A stretch of 64,000 nucleotides of DNA from DASYLJ01 sp964404165 (GCA_964404165.1 CAYOIZ010000037.1:1-64000), one strand, 5' to 3'. Counted from the first letter of the stretch, positions 23,746 through 33,223 are shown. Notes: generated by a model not told the origin, from the sequence alone. Translations and numbers: made by a program.

Positions 23746-24987
23746 ATGCGCGAGCCACTGCACCGCTGCCGTCCCGACGGCTTCGCCATCCGACCCGCCA
23801 GCCAGACCGAGGCGGTGCGCGTCGCCGACGGCGTCTGGCTGTCCGAGGGGCTGTCGAACGCCTACCTCGTGGTGACGCCGGCGGGACGCGTCGTCGTCAA
23901 CACCGGCATGGGCTTCGAAGGGCCGCTGCACCGCCGTCTCTTCGACGCCGTCGACCGTGGACCGGTGCGCTACATCCTGCTGACGCAGGGGCACGTCGAT
24001 CACGTCGGCGGCGTGGAGGTGTTTCGCGAGCCGGGCACCGAGGTGGTCGCGCAGGCCAACAACCGCGTCTGCCAGGAGGACGACGCCCGCATCCATCGCT
24101 TCCGCGTCGCGCACAGCGCGCCGTTCTTCCCGACCGCCGTCGGCACCGCCGAGCGCAACCTGCACGTGCAGGCGCGCCCGCAGCCGACCGTCACGTTCAC
24201 CGACCGCTACGACTTCGACCTCGGCGGCGTCCGCTTCGAGCTGATCGCGACGCCCGGCGGCGAGACCATCGACTCGACGTGCATCTGGCTGCCCGAGCGT
24301 CGCATCGCCTTCGTCGGCAACGTCTTCAGCGCGCTCTTCGGGCACTTCCCGAACCTGGTCACGCTGCGCGGCGACCGCTATCGGGCCGCGCTGCCGTTCA
24401 TCGACGCCGTCGAGCGCGTCCGCGCGCTCCAACCGGCGCTGCTGCTGACGGGGCACTTCGGGCCGATCCACGGCGCCGACGTCATCGACGCCGAGCTGGT
24501 GCGTCTGCGTGACGCCGTGCGCTTCGTCCACGACGCCACCGTCGACGGCATGAATGCGGGGACGGACGTGCGCACGCTGATGCGCGACGTCCGGCTGCCG
24601 CCCGAGCTGGCGGTGGGGGAGGGCTACGGCTGCGTCGCGTGGAGCGTGCGCGCGATCTGGGAACACTACGCGGGGTGGTTCCACCAGCGGTCGACCACCG
24701 AGCTCTATGCGGTCGCGCCCGACGACGCGCATGCCGACGTGGTGGCGCTGGCCGGTGGTGCCGCCATCGTCGCGGCCCAGGCCCGGAAGCGCATCGCCTC
24801 CGGGGACGCCGTGACCGCGATCCATCTCGCGGAGATGGCGCTCGCCGCCGAGCCGGGCTCGCGGCCCGGGCTCGAGGCCTTCCTCGCCGCGCACGAGGCG
24901 CTTCTCGCCGAACGCGGCGGCCGCAACTTCTGGGAGACGGGCTGGTTGCGCCACCAGATCGAGCGCACGCGTCGCGCCCTGGCTTGA
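23746..24987 (+). CDS. MBL-fold hydrolase with alkylsulfatase-like C-terminus
   Basis: 413 residues. N-terminal metallo-beta-lactamase fold (about 30-250) and a helical C-terminal part (about 290-413, YGCVAWSVRAIWEHYAGWF) like the dimerisation domain of SdsA/BDS1 linear alkylsulfatases. The metal motif reads LTQGHVDHVGG, so the first His of the usual HXHXDH is Gln. Later landmarks are ATPGGETIDS and LLTGHFGPIHG. Hydrolysis of a sulfate ester or other ester is possible, but altered ligands make the metal content uncertain. ATG 23746 lies 5 bases after the TPR-like gene. The sulfotransferase of the following cluster makes sulfate chemistry attractive, though unproven. Confidence 0.85.
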   Translation: MREPLHRCRPDGFAIRPASQTEAVRVADGVWLSEGLSNAYLVVTPAGRVVVNTGMGFEGPLHRRLFDAVDRGPVRYILLTQGHVDHVGGVEVFREPGTEVVAQANNRVCQEDDARIHRFRVAHSAPFFPTAVGTAERNLHVQARPQPTVTFTDRYDFDLGGVRFELIATPGGETIDSTCIWLPERRIAFVGNVFSALFGHFPNLVTLRGDRYRAALPFIDAVERVRALQPALLLTGHFGPIHGADVIDAELVRLRDAVRFVHDATVDGMNAGTDVRTLMRDVRLPPELAVGEGYGCVAWSVRAIWEHYAGWFHQRSTTELYAVAPDDAHADVVALAGGAAIVAAQARKRIASGDAVTAIHLAEMALAAEPGSRPGLEAFLAAHEALLAERGGRNFWETGWLRHQIERTRRALA

Positions 24988-25019
24988 CGGGCGGCCCGTC
25001 GATCGACGAAGACCGACGC

Positions 25020-26024
25020 GTGCCGCGCACCCTCACGATGGCCCTGGTCGGCTGCGGCGCCATCTCGCGCATGCACCTGCCCGCCATCCGCGAAGGCGCA
25101 CCCGCCATCCGCATCACCGCCGCGATCGATCCCGATCCCGCCCGTGCCGGCGCCGTCGCCGCGGAAACCGGCGCACGTGCCTTCACCAGCCTCGACGAGG
25201 CGCTCGCCGCCGGCGGCTTCGACGCCGTCGACCTGATGCTGCCGCATCACCTGCACGAGGACGTCGCCGTGCGCGCCTTCGCCGCGGGCAAGCACGTGCT
25301 CCTCGAGAAGCCGATCGCCACCACGCTCGACGCCTGCGAGCGCATCCTCGCCGCCGCGCGTCGCGCCGGCACCGTCTTCATGGTGGCCGAGAACGCGCAG
25401 TACTGGCCCGAGGTGGTGACGGCGCAGGCGCTGCTCCGCGACGGGGCCATCGGCGACGTGGTGACCGCGCGCGCCAGCTTCGCGATCCCGCCGATTCCCG
25501 CGTACTACGGCGGCGCGCAGGCCTGGCGGCTCGACAATGGCGCCGCCGGTGGCGGCATCGCGCTCGACACCGGCTCGCATTGGATCCGTCCGCTGCGCAT
25601 GTGGCTCGGCGAGGTGGCGGAGGTCGTCGGCACCGTCGGCCGTCCGTACGCGCCCATGCAGGGCGAGTCGCTGGTGCGGGCGCTGCTGCGCTTCCGCTCG
25701 GGCGTGCCCGCGGTCCTCGACGGCCTGATGCACGACGCGCCCTTCGTGCCCGAGCCCATGTTCCGAGTGACGGGCACGACCGGCGAGATCACGATCGAGC
25801 GGCCCGGGCGCGTCGTGCTGTGGGACGCCGCGCATCCCGACGGGACACAGGTCGGCGAGGTGGGCGGCTACCTGCGCTCGTATCCCGGCGAGTTCGCCGA
25901 TTTCGCCGCCGCCGTACTCGACGGCCGACCGTTGGCGGCGGGTCCCGAGCAGGCGCTCGGCGAGCTGCGCGTCGCGCTCGCCCTCTATCGCTCGGTGGAG
26001 AGCCGCCGCTGGGAGCCGGTGTGA
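25020..26024 (+). CDS. Gfo/Idh/MocA-family oxidoreductase
   Basis: 334 residues from GTG 25020 (ATG 25038 would drop six residues before the Rossmann strand). N-terminal NAD(P) fold: ALVGCGAISRMHLPAI, then DLMLPHHLH and the catalytic-site EKPIATT near residue 99. C-terminal GFO_IDH_MocA_C domain with GGGIALDTGSHWIRPL supplying the usual His. The family oxidises or reduces sugars, inositols and related polyols. Its stop overlaps the SDR start by 4 bases (GTGA), and the SDR in turn overlaps the sulfotransferase: a three-gene translationally coupled unit. Substrate unknown. Confidence 0.92.
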   Translation: MPRTLTMALVGCGAISRMHLPAIREGAPAIRITAAIDPDPARAGAVAAETGARAFTSLDEALAAGGFDAVDLMLPHHLHEDVAVRAFAAGKHVLLEKPIATTLDACERILAAARRAGTVFMVAENAQYWPEVVTAQALLRDGAIGDVVTARASFAIPPIPAYYGGAQAWRLDNGAAGGGIALDTGSHWIRPLRMWLGEVAEVVGTVGRPYAPMQGESLVRALLRFRSGVPAVLDGLMHDAPFVPEPMFRVTGTTGEITIERPGRVVLWDAAHPDGTQVGEVGGYLRSYPGEFADFAAAVLDGRPLAAGPEQALGELRVALALYRSVESRRWEPV

Positions 26025-26770
26025 GCGATCGCGTCGTCTTCGACTTCGCCGGTCTGCACGTGCTCGTGACGGGTGGCTCGAACGGCATCGGGCTCGGCAT
26101 CGCGCGTGCATTCGTCGAGGCGGGTGCCATGGTGACGATCACCGGTCGTCGCGCGACGGCCGCCGACTACGACGTCGACCTGTCGGCGTTCACCTACCGT
26201 GGGCTCGACGTCTCCGACGCCGGCGCCGTCACCGCGCTGGCGGCGTCGCTGCCGTCGCTCGACGTGCTCGTCAACAACGCCGGCGCGAATCTGCCGGGCG
26301 GTCGCAGCGAGTACGATCCGGCGGTCTTCGAGGAGTCGGTGCGCATCAACCTGTTCGGTACGCAGCGCATGGCCACGGCCTGCCGGCCGTTGCTCGCACG
26401 GAGCACGCTCGACGGCGGTGCCGGGATCGTGAACCTGGCATCCATGGCGTCGTACTTCGGGATCACGGCGGTGCCGGGCTACGGCGCCGCCAAGGCCGCC
26501 ATCGTCCAGCTCACGAAGACGCTCGCCGTGGCGTGGGCGGCCGACGGCATCCGCGTCAACGCCGTCGCGCCCGGGCTGACGCGATCGAATATGACGGCGC
26601 GCATCCAGGACCTCCCCGACGTCACCCGGCGCGACTTCGAGCGCATGGCCATCAAGCGCTGGGGCACGCCGGAGGACGTGGCACCCGCCGTTCTCTTCCT
26701 CGCCAGCCCAGCGGCCCGGTTCATCACCGGCCAGACGCTCGCGATCGACGGCGGCTACTCGATCGCATGA
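26021..26770 (+). CDS. Short-chain dehydrogenase/reductase (SDR)
   Basis: 249 residues from GTG 26021. Classical SDR signatures: TGGSNGIGLGIA (NAD(P) binding, about residues 17-28), NNAG, SMASYFG with the active-site Ser, and YGAAK for the catalytic Tyr/Lys pair; the C-terminus ends ITGQTLAIDGGYSIA as in 3-oxoacyl-ACP-reductase-like SDRs. It oxidises or reduces a hydroxyl or carbonyl; substrate not readable. Both ends overlap neighbours by 4 bases, tying it to the Gfo/Idh oxidoreductase and the sulfotransferase. Confidence 0.93.
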   Translation: MSDRVVFDFAGLHVLVTGGSNGIGLGIARAFVEAGAMVTITGRRATAADYDVDLSAFTYRGLDVSDAGAVTALAASLPSLDVLVNNAGANLPGGRSEYDPAVFEESVRINLFGTQRMATACRPLLARSTLDGGAGIVNLASMASYFGITAVPGYGAAKAAIVQLTKTLAVAWAADGIRVNAVAPGLTRSNMTARIQDLPDVTRRDFERMAIKRWGTPEDVAPAVLFLASPAARFITGQTLAIDGGYSIA

Positions 26771-28011
26771 GCGACGACGTCCGCGTCCACGACCTGGCGG
26801 CGCCCGAGCTGACGGCGGTGCAGCAGGCGGCGATCGCGGCCGCGCCGGCGGTATCGCTCAGCGTCGACGCCGTGCTGGCGGCCGCCACCGCGCGCACCGC
26901 GCTCCACGACTTCGGCGCAGACGACTTCCGCGAACGGCTCGCGGTCTGGCTCGCCGCCGCCGACGAGGACGCCGAGCTGAACGCCCTCGGTCGTGCGACG
27001 GTGTTCGGCAACGCGGTGCGCGTCCTGTCGAATCGCCTGCGCCTCGAGGCGCTGCTGCGCCAGCATCCGGAGATCCACGACGTCGAGCTGCGGCGGCCGA
27101 TCATCATCGCCGGCCTGCCGCGCTCCGGCACGACGCATCTCGTGAACCTGATCGCGGCCGACGCGCGGCTGCGATCGCTGCCCTACTGGGAGAGCCTCGA
27201 GCCGTTCCCCGCGCCCGACGACGTGCCCGGCCCCGACGGCATCGACCCGCGTCTCGCTCGCTGCCGGCAGAGCTACGAGCGACAGGACCGTGTCCTGCCG
27301 CTGCTGCGCGCCATGCACCACATGACGCCCGAGCACGTGCACGAGGAGATCGAGGTCCAGGAGCTCGACGTCTCGACCTACAACCTCGAGTGGTACGCGC
27401 ACGTGCCGCGCTGGCGCGACTACTACCTGGCCCACGACCAGCGACCGCACTACGCGTACCTCCGCACCGCGCTGCAGGCGCTGACGTGGCTGCGCGGCCC
27501 GGATCGATGGATCCTCAAGTCGCCGCAGCACCTGGAGCACCTGCCGGCGCTCCGCGACGCCTTCCCCGACGCGACGGTGGTGCTGACCCACCGTGACCCG
27601 GTGTGCGTGATCCGCTCCGCCATCACCATGCTGGCGTACGGCGCGCGCCTGCGACGCACCCGGGTCGACCTCGACGCCATCGCCGACTACTGGATCGACC
27701 GCATCGAGCGCCTGCTGCGCGCCTGCGTGCGCGATCGCGACGTGCTGCCTGCACAGGCGAGCCTCGACGTCCTCTTCCACGAGTTCATGGCCGACGACGT
27801 GGCGATGGTCGAGCGCATCTACGCCCTGGCGGGGCTGCCGATGACCGCGGACGCCCGCGGTCGTCTCGACGCGTTCATGGCGGAGCACGATCGGGCCCGG
27901 TTCGGCCGCGTGCGCTACGACCTGCAGGGCGACTTCGGCATCGACCCGGTCGCGCTGCGCCGGCGCTTCGCGTTCTACGCCGCGCGCTTCCCGGTGCGGC
28001 CGGAAGACTGA
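26767..28011 (+). CDS. Sulfotransferase family protein
   Basis: 414 residues. PAPS-dependent sulfotransferase fold: 5'-phosphosulfate loop IIIAGLPRSGTTHLVNL near residue 117, 3'-phosphate region WILKSPQHLEHLPAL and VLTHRDPVCVIRSAI. This is the bacterial Sulfotransfer_3 type of about 400 residues, common in lipid-rich actinobacteria and deltaproteobacteria. ATGA overlap with the SDR stop. Acceptor unknown; a lipid or polyol made by the two upstream oxidoreductases is a reasonable guess. A hairpin (28014-28030) follows its stop. Confidence 0.9.
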   Translation: MSDDVRVHDLAAPELTAVQQAAIAAAPAVSLSVDAVLAAATARTALHDFGADDFRERLAVWLAAADEDAELNALGRATVFGNAVRVLSNRLRLEALLRQHPEIHDVELRRPIIIAGLPRSGTTHLVNLIAADARLRSLPYWESLEPFPAPDDVPGPDGIDPRLARCRQSYERQDRVLPLLRAMHHMTPEHVHEEIEVQELDVSTYNLEWYAHVPRWRDYYLAHDQRPHYAYLRTALQALTWLRGPDRWILKSPQHLEHLPALRDAFPDATVVLTHRDPVCVIRSAITMLAYGARLRRTRVDLDAIADYWIDRIERLLRACVRDRDVLPAQASLDVLFHEFMADDVAMVERIYALAGLPMTADARGRLDAFMAEHDRARFGRVRYDLQGDFGIDPVALRRRFAFYAARFPVRPED

Positions 28012-28013
28012 GT

Positions 28014-28030
28014 GCGCGTCAGCGACGCGC
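28014..28030. terminator. Short hairpin between convergent genes
   Basis: GCGCGTC (28014-28020) and GACGCGC (28024-28030) pair around AGC, directly past the sulfotransferase stop and overlapping the end of the convergent membrane-protein gene. Weak candidate. Confidence 0.35.
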
Positions 28031-28495
28031 GCGATCGCGGCCGCGGAGCGCGATCGCCAGTGCGCACGTGCCGCACGTGACGGCGTAGCCGCCGATCGGC
28101 CAGACCAGCGCCAGGCTGCGGGTGCCCGGCCAGAGCAGGAGCCCGGTGCCGACGAGCACGGCGCTGATGCCGAGGGCGGCGAGCCATGCCTCGGCGAGAC
28201 GCTGGTGCCGGCGCACCGTGCCGGGCGCATCGAGCATCTCCTCGACCAGCTCCTCGGCGACCGCCCACGACGCCACCGTGGCGAGCAGGGCGACGGCGGC
28301 GAAGGGCGACCACAGCACCGTCACGAGCGCGGCGACGCCGCCGATGCCGCCGACGAGGAGCAGCCAGCAGACGAGCGTGCCGCCGCGATGCGCGGCGATG
28401 GTGTTGCCGAGCGCGGCGACGCCGCCGAGGACCGCCGCTCCGTCCGTCGCCTGCGCGAGCGCGCGCCACGCGGTGGGTCGACGTCCGGGGGTCAT
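28019..28495 (-). CDS. Four-helix membrane protein, function unknown
   Basis: 158 residues. Two pairs of hydrophobic helices (about 22-38 with 42-62, 65-80, then 105-125 and 128-150) separated by an acidic amphipathic stretch (AEELVEEMLDAPG) and a basic patch (RRHQRLAE). N-terminus MTPGRRPTAWR is positive, C-terminus RGRDRARR likewise, favouring cytoplasmic ends. No family recognised. It is convergent with the sulfotransferase and divergent from the molybdoenzyme. Confidence 0.7.
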   Translation of the reverse strand: MTPGRRPTAWRALAQATDGAAVLGGVAALGNTIAAHRGGTLVCWLLLVGGIGGVAALVTVLWSPFAAVALLATVASWAVAEELVEEMLDAPGTVRRHQRLAEAWLAALGISAVLVGTGLLLWPGTRSLALVWPIGGYAVTCGTCALAIALRGRDRARR

Positions 28496-28607
28496 CGGCA
28501 GTGCGCTCCTGCGATCGACATGGCGACGGACGATAGACGCACGCCGTGGCGCCGATCGTCAAGTGGCATCTTGACTACCGACCCCGCCGGCGGCGACACA
28601 ACAGCAC

Positions 28608-30839
28608 ATGGCGACGACCGAGCATCTCCGTACCTGTCCGCTGTGCGAGGCGATGTGCGGGCTTCGCATCCACGTCGAGGACGGCCGCGTCACGCGCATC
28701 CGTCCCAACGACGACGACGTCTGGAGCCGCGGCTACATCTGCCCGAAGGGCACCACGCTGGGCGAGCTGCACCACGACCCGGACCGCCTGCGCACCCCGC
28801 TGGTACGGCGCGACGGTGCGTTCGTCGAGGTGTCGTGGGCCGAGGCGTTCGCCGAGTGCGAGCGCCTGCTGCACGGCGTCGTGGCGCGTCACGGCAAGGA
28901 GGCGGTGACCTACTACGTCGGCAATCCGACGGTGCACAACTTCTCGTTGTCGCGCTATGTCGGGGCGTTCGGGCCGCTCGCCGGCCTCGAGCGGCTCTAC
29001 TCGGCGGGCACGATCGACCAGTGGCCGAAGAACGTCGTCTGCGCGCTGTTGTACGGCGGCATGTGGGCCATCCCCACCGCCGACATCGATCGCACCGACC
29101 ATCTCGTCATCATGGGGGCGAACCCGCACGCGTCGCAGGGCAGTCTGATGGCGTGCCCCGACTTCCTCGGCCGGCTGACGGCGCTGCGCGCGCGCGGCGG
29201 CAGGTCGGTGGTCATCGACCCGCGGCGCACCGGGACGGCGGAACGCGCCGACGAATGGGTGGCGATCCGTCCCGGCACCGACGCGGCGTTGCTCATGGCC
29301 TGGGTGAACGTCCTGTTCGCGGAAGGGCTCGTCCGGCCGGGCCGGCTCGCCGCCTTCACCGACGGCGTCGACGCCGTCCGCACGCTGAGCCAGCCCTTCA
29401 CGCCCGAGGCGGTGGCCGACGTCTGCGCCATTCCCGCCGACACGATCCGGCGGCTGATCCGCGAGCTGGCCGCCGCGCCGCGCGCGTCGATCTACGGGCG
29501 CATCGGCACCTGCAACCAGGAGTTCGGCACGCTGGCGTCGTGGCTGGTCGAGGTCGTCAACGTCCTCACCGGCAACCTCGATCGCCCCGGCGGCTCCATG
29601 TTCGCGAACCCGGCGGAGTGGAGCTTCCTCACCATGCGGCCGCCGGAGTTCGCGGCGGGATGGACGTTCGGGCGCTGGGCGAGCCGCGTGCGCGGCGCGC
29701 CCGAGGTCCTCGGGCAGGTGCCGATCTCGTGTCTCGCGGAGGAGATCGCGACGCCGGGCGCCGGGCAGATCCGCGGGCTCATCACGTTGGCCGGCAACCC
29801 CGTCGTGTCGGCGGCCGACGCCGGCCGCCTCGACGACGCGCTGCCGGAGCTCGAGTGCATGATCAGCGTCGACAACTGGCTCAACGAGACGACGCGGCAC
29901 GCGCACGTCGTCCTGCCGGGCCTGAGCGCGCTCGAGCAGCCGCACTACGACGAGCTGATCTGGTCGTGGGCGGTGCGCGACGCGGCGATCTTCTCCGAGC
30001 CGGTGTTCCCGCCGCCGGCGCGACCGGCCGAATGGGAGATCCTGCTGACGCTGGCGGCGATCGCGCAGGGCCAGGCGGCCGCCGACGTGGACGTGACGAT
30101 GCTCGACCAGATGTTCTTCGCCGGGCTGGTCGGTGCCGTCACCGCCGATCCGCGGTCGCCGATCGCGGGGCGCGACGCCGGCGAGATCGTCGCCGCCACG
30201 CCGGGCACGGGCCCCGAGCGCCTGCTCGACTTCGGCCTGCGGCTCGGTCCCTGGGGCGAAGGGTACGGCGTGCGGGCCGACGGCATGACGCTGGCACGAC
30301 TCCGCGAGCACCCGAACGGTATCGATCTGGGTGCGCACGAGCCGCGTCTCCCCGACATGCTGACGACGCCGTCGCAGCGAATCGACCTCGCGCCCGCGCA
30401 CATCACCGCCGACGTCCCGCGCCTGCGCCGGCGCCTCGAGCGTCGCGACGACGGCCTCCTGCTGGTGAGCCGTCGGCATCTGCGCTCGAACAACTCGTGG
30501 ATGCACAACGTGCCGTCGCTGATGACGGGACGCGACCGGTGCACCTTGCTGATCCATCCCGACGACGCCGGTCGCCTCGGGCTCGCCGACGGTGGGCGCG
30601 CCAGGGTGCGCTCGGCGGCGGGGCAGGTGGAGGCGCCGGTCGAGGTGAGCGACGAGATGATGCCGGGCGTGGTGTGCCTGCCGCACGGTTGGGGGCACGA
30701 TCGACCGGGTACGCGCCTCGGCGTCGCCTCGCGCCACGCCGGCGTCAACAACAATCTGCTGGCGCCGGGCGACCTCGTCGACGTGCCGTCGGGCAATGCG
30801 GCGGTGAACGGTATTCCGGTGCAGGTGGGGCCGGCGTGA
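28608..30839 (+). CDS. Molybdopterin oxidoreductase (DMSO reductase family), orphan
   Basis: 743 residues, cytoplasmic (no Tat signal). N-terminal 4Fe-4S site CPLCEAMC...YICPKG (CX2CX3CX27C). Central bis-MGD domains: HLVIMGANPHASQGSLM, VVIDPRRTGTAERADEWVAI, GTDAALLMAW; C-terminal molydop-binding domain from about residue 620 (NNSWMHNVPSLM, LGLADGGRARV, GVVCLPHGWG). Family members include formate dehydrogenases, assimilatory nitrate reductases and others. No iron-sulfur subunit, diaphorase or membrane anchor lies nearby, so electron partner and substrate stay open. A Cys in PKNVVCALL may be the Mo ligand. Start ATG 28608, no strong Shine-Dalgarno. Confidence 0.9.
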   Translation: MATTEHLRTCPLCEAMCGLRIHVEDGRVTRIRPNDDDVWSRGYICPKGTTLGELHHDPDRLRTPLVRRDGAFVEVSWAEAFAECERLLHGVVARHGKEAVTYYVGNPTVHNFSLSRYVGAFGPLAGLERLYSAGTIDQWPKNVVCALLYGGMWAIPTADIDRTDHLVIMGANPHASQGSLMACPDFLGRLTALRARGGRSVVIDPRRTGTAERADEWVAIRPGTDAALLMAWVNVLFAEGLVRPGRLAAFTDGVDAVRTLSQPFTPEAVADVCAIPADTIRRLIRELAAAPRASIYGRIGTCNQEFGTLASWLVEVVNVLTGNLDRPGGSMFANPAEWSFLTMRPPEFAAGWTFGRWASRVRGAPEVLGQVPISCLAEEIATPGAGQIRGLITLAGNPVVSAADAGRLDDALPELECMISVDNWLNETTRHAHVVLPGLSALEQPHYDELIWSWAVRDAAIFSEPVFPPPARPAEWEILLTLAAIAQGQAAADVDVTMLDQMFFAGLVGAVTADPRSPIAGRDAGEIVAATPGTGPERLLDFGLRLGPWGEGYGVRADGMTLARLREHPNGIDLGAHEPRLPDMLTTPSQRIDLAPAHITADVPRLRRRLERRDDGLLLVSRRHLRSNNSWMHNVPSLMTGRDRCTLLIHPDDAGRLGLADGGRARVRSAAGQVEAPVEVSDEMMPGVVCLPHGWGHDRPGTRLGVASRHAGVNNNLLAPGDLVDVPSGNAAVNGIPVQVGPA

Positions 30840-30885
30840 CGGGCTGGGTTGCCGCGCCGTTGGTGCGGAGGGCATAGTCGGGCGC

Positions 30886-31452
30886 ATGCGTGCCGATGCT
30901 TCGGGCACTGCCCACCGATACACGTGGGACGAGTATCTCGCCCTCGCCGACGACGACCGGCGCGAGCTGATCGATGGATCGCTCGTGGAGATATCGGTGC
31001 CCACGAAGCTGCACGAACACATCGTTGCTCTGCTGGCCTACTTCCTCGTGGGATGGGCACGGGTGCATGGAGAAACTGTGCTCGTGTCCGGGTACAAGGT
31101 GCGTGTCGGCGAGCGACGGGCCGTCATGCCTGATCTGCAGTTCTTCACGCCCGGGAACTCGCGGTCGCTTCCCGAACAAGGACTTGCGGACGGGCACCCC
31201 GATCTTGCGGTCGAGGTGGTGTCGAAGGCGAGTCGTCGCCACGATCGGGTGGTGAAGGCCGGTTGGTACGCCAGCATCGGCGTACCGGAGTACTGGATCG
31301 TCGACCCCGACGACCGCACCGTCGAGCGCCTCGTGCTGCGCGACGATCGGCTGGTCGTCGTCGAGACGCATCGTGCGGACGCACATTTTGCGCCGGCATC
31401 GTTCCCCGGTCTCGACGTACCGCTCGCCGAGCTGTGGACGCTGCCCGCCTGA
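30886..31452 (+). CDS. Uma2-family (DUF820) putative nuclease
   Basis: 188 residues. DUF820 landmarks in order: YTWDEYLALADDDRRELIDG, the Leu-rich helix KLHEHIVALLAYFLVGW, MPDLQFF (Asp), DLAVEVVSKASRRHDRVVK (Glu-x-Val and Lys) and GVPEYWIVDPDDRTVE. The fold is restriction-endonuclease-like (PD-(D/E)XK). Such genes are scattered and often multicopy; biological role is unclear. It is convergent with the GT-C gene (6-base gap). Slightly lower GC than its neighbours would fit later acquisition, but this was not measured. Confidence 0.88.
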   Translation: MRADASGTAHRYTWDEYLALADDDRRELIDGSLVEISVPTKLHEHIVALLAYFLVGWARVHGETVLVSGYKVRVGERRAVMPDLQFFTPGNSRSLPEQGLADGHPDLAVEVVSKASRRHDRVVKAGWYASIGVPEYWIVDPDDRTVERLVLRDDRLVVVETHRADAHFAPASFPGLDVPLAELWTLPA

Positions 31453-31458
31453 TGCTCG

Positions 31459-33129
31459 TCAGTTCACTCGCACGTTCCCCTGCCGCAGGACCTCCCGCGC
31501 CTCGTCGGGACGACCTGCCGCCTCGAGTATCCGCGCCAGGTGTCCCCAGCCGTCGGGGTAGCCCGGATGCTCGCGCGTCAGGCGACGGAACCAGGCTTCG
31601 CCCTCGGCGAGGCGGCCGGTCGCGAGGTAGGCGTCGGCGAGGGCCTGCGTGCCGAGCGAGCACGACGTCGGGCAGCCGGCGAGCCCCTCGTGGAACGCGG
31701 TGAAGGCGTCGTCGATGCGCCCGGACGTGAGGTAGATCTGGCCCAAGTGGCGGAGCCGCATCTCGACGACGCCGGGATGGTCGGCCGAGAAGACGCCGAT
31801 GGTGTGGAAGCAGGCCAGGGCCGCGACGCCGACGATGGCGCCGTCCACCGCCAGGCGACGCGCACTGCGTGCACGCGCCGCAGCGATCAGCGCCAGGAGG
31901 CCCGCGGCGGCGAGCGGCAGCAGCGCCGGCACCACCTGGATGCGGTAGCGGGAGAAGATGAAGAACGCGACCACCGACGCGCAGTAGACGGCGACGAACG
32001 CGACCAGGACCCGCGTCGTCCGCTGCCGCCAGGTGACGACCACGCCGAGCAGCGCCAGCGACGCCACCAGACCGAAGCCGGGCAGGGGCAGGCGCAGCAC
32101 CCACGAGTCGCGCGCGAGCAGGTACTGGTCCTGGTTGTCCGACACCTCGAAGTCGTTCCAGAAGAGCGCGAGCTTGCGGGCCATCACCTGCGTCGCGTAC
32201 GCGGGCTGCGCCGTCATGTGCGCCCACGCCTCGTCGAACCAGAAGGCCGAGACCTCGCCCGCGGTGAGGGGCCGCGCGAGGCGTCTCTCGGCCTCGGCGC
32301 GGAAGTCCAGCTCCTCGAAGTGCGGGTTGCCACGCACGAACGGCGGCGTCGTGTAGGCGCCCCAGTCGTTGCCCGGATTGTTCCCGGTATAGAAGTTCTG
32401 GCCCGCCTGCGCCGTCGTCAGGACCCACTCGCCGGAGACGCGGTGGTTGCGCCAGACGACGGGTGACAACGCGAGCGCGATGCCGAGCACGAACGCGCCG
32501 GCACCGGCCATCGGCGGCCGGCGGTCGACGAGCAGCGCGAGCGTGGCCAGCGGCGCCAGCAGCAGGAGGTTGCCGCGCGTGAGTGCGGCGAGACCGAGCG
32601 TGACGCCGGCGCCGAACCGCGACGGCAGCCCGTCGCCGAGGAACAGGACCAGCGTCGCGGTGACGAGCAGCACCGAGAGGCAGGTCTTGTCGATCTCGCC
32701 GGTGAAGAAGACGTCGGGCAGATAGAGCGCGAAGCCGAGGGCGGCGATCGTTCCGGCCGTGGGCCCGGCCACCCGTCGGCCGAGACGTGCGATCAGCACG
32801 CACGTGACGGCACCGAACGCGACGTTGACCAGCCGCGCCGCCATCAGGTCGTGGCCCCAGAGGCGATACAGGGCGCCGAGCAGGTACGGGTAGAGCGGGT
32901 CCATGTAGAACGGCCGCGTGCCGAGCCACTCGCCGCCGGCGAGCTGCTGCGCCCAGGCGTCGTAGTACTGCGGGTCGATGACGAGGTGGTCGAACCAGGG
33001 CGTGCCGCGCAGCGCGACGAGATGTGCCACGCGCAGGGCCACCGCGAGGGCGACGACGGCGGCGAGCGCCCAGGATGTCTCCACGGACGCCGGAGCCGGA
33101 GCGGCCGGGGCAGGGCGTCGGCGAGACAT
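31459..33129 (-). CDS. ArnT/PMT-like GT-C glycosyltransferase with C-terminal TPR
   Basis: 556 residues. About ten membrane helices (from residue 20 to 410) with a first loop LRGTPWFDHLVIDPQYYDAW carrying the Asp expected of family 39 GT-C enzymes that use polyprenyl-phosphate sugars. Residues ~455-550 are cytosolic or periplasmic TPR units (GQIYLTSGRIDDAFTAFHEG, ADAYLATGRLAEGEAWFRRL, ARILEAAGRPDEAREVLRQ). ATG 33129 was preferred over an in-frame upstream start because the extension is Arg-rich and would reach the VOC gene's promoter. Probably glycosylates a surface lipid or protein; substrate unknown. Confidence 0.88.
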   Translation of the reverse strand: MSRRRPAPAAPAPASVETSWALAAVVALAVALRVAHLVALRGTPWFDHLVIDPQYYDAWAQQLAGGEWLGTRPFYMDPLYPYLLGALYRLWGHDLMAARLVNVAFGAVTCVLIARLGRRVAGPTAGTIAALGFALYLPDVFFTGEIDKTCLSVLLVTATLVLFLGDGLPSRFGAGVTLGLAALTRGNLLLLAPLATLALLVDRRPPMAGAGAFVLGIALALSPVVWRNHRVSGEWVLTTAQAGQNFYTGNNPGNDWGAYTTPPFVRGNPHFEELDFRAEAERRLARPLTAGEVSAFWFDEAWAHMTAQPAYATQVMARKLALFWNDFEVSDNQDQYLLARDSWVLRLPLPGFGLVASLALLGVVVTWRQRTTRVLVAFVAVYCASVVAFFIFSRYRIQVVPALLPLAAAGLLALIAAARARSARRLAVDGAIVGVAALACFHTIGVFSADHPGVVEMRLRHLGQIYLTSGRIDDAFTAFHEGLAGCPTSCSLGTQALADAYLATGRLAEGEAWFRRLTREHPGYPDGWGHLARILEAAGRPDEAREVLRQGNVRVN

Positions 33130-33223
33130 GCGGCGCCATACGCCACGCCGCGGCGCGACTTCAAACGGCGATGCGTTGACGGCCCGTCGCCCCCGATGCA
33201 CTCTCGCCAGCCGGAGGCCCGCG

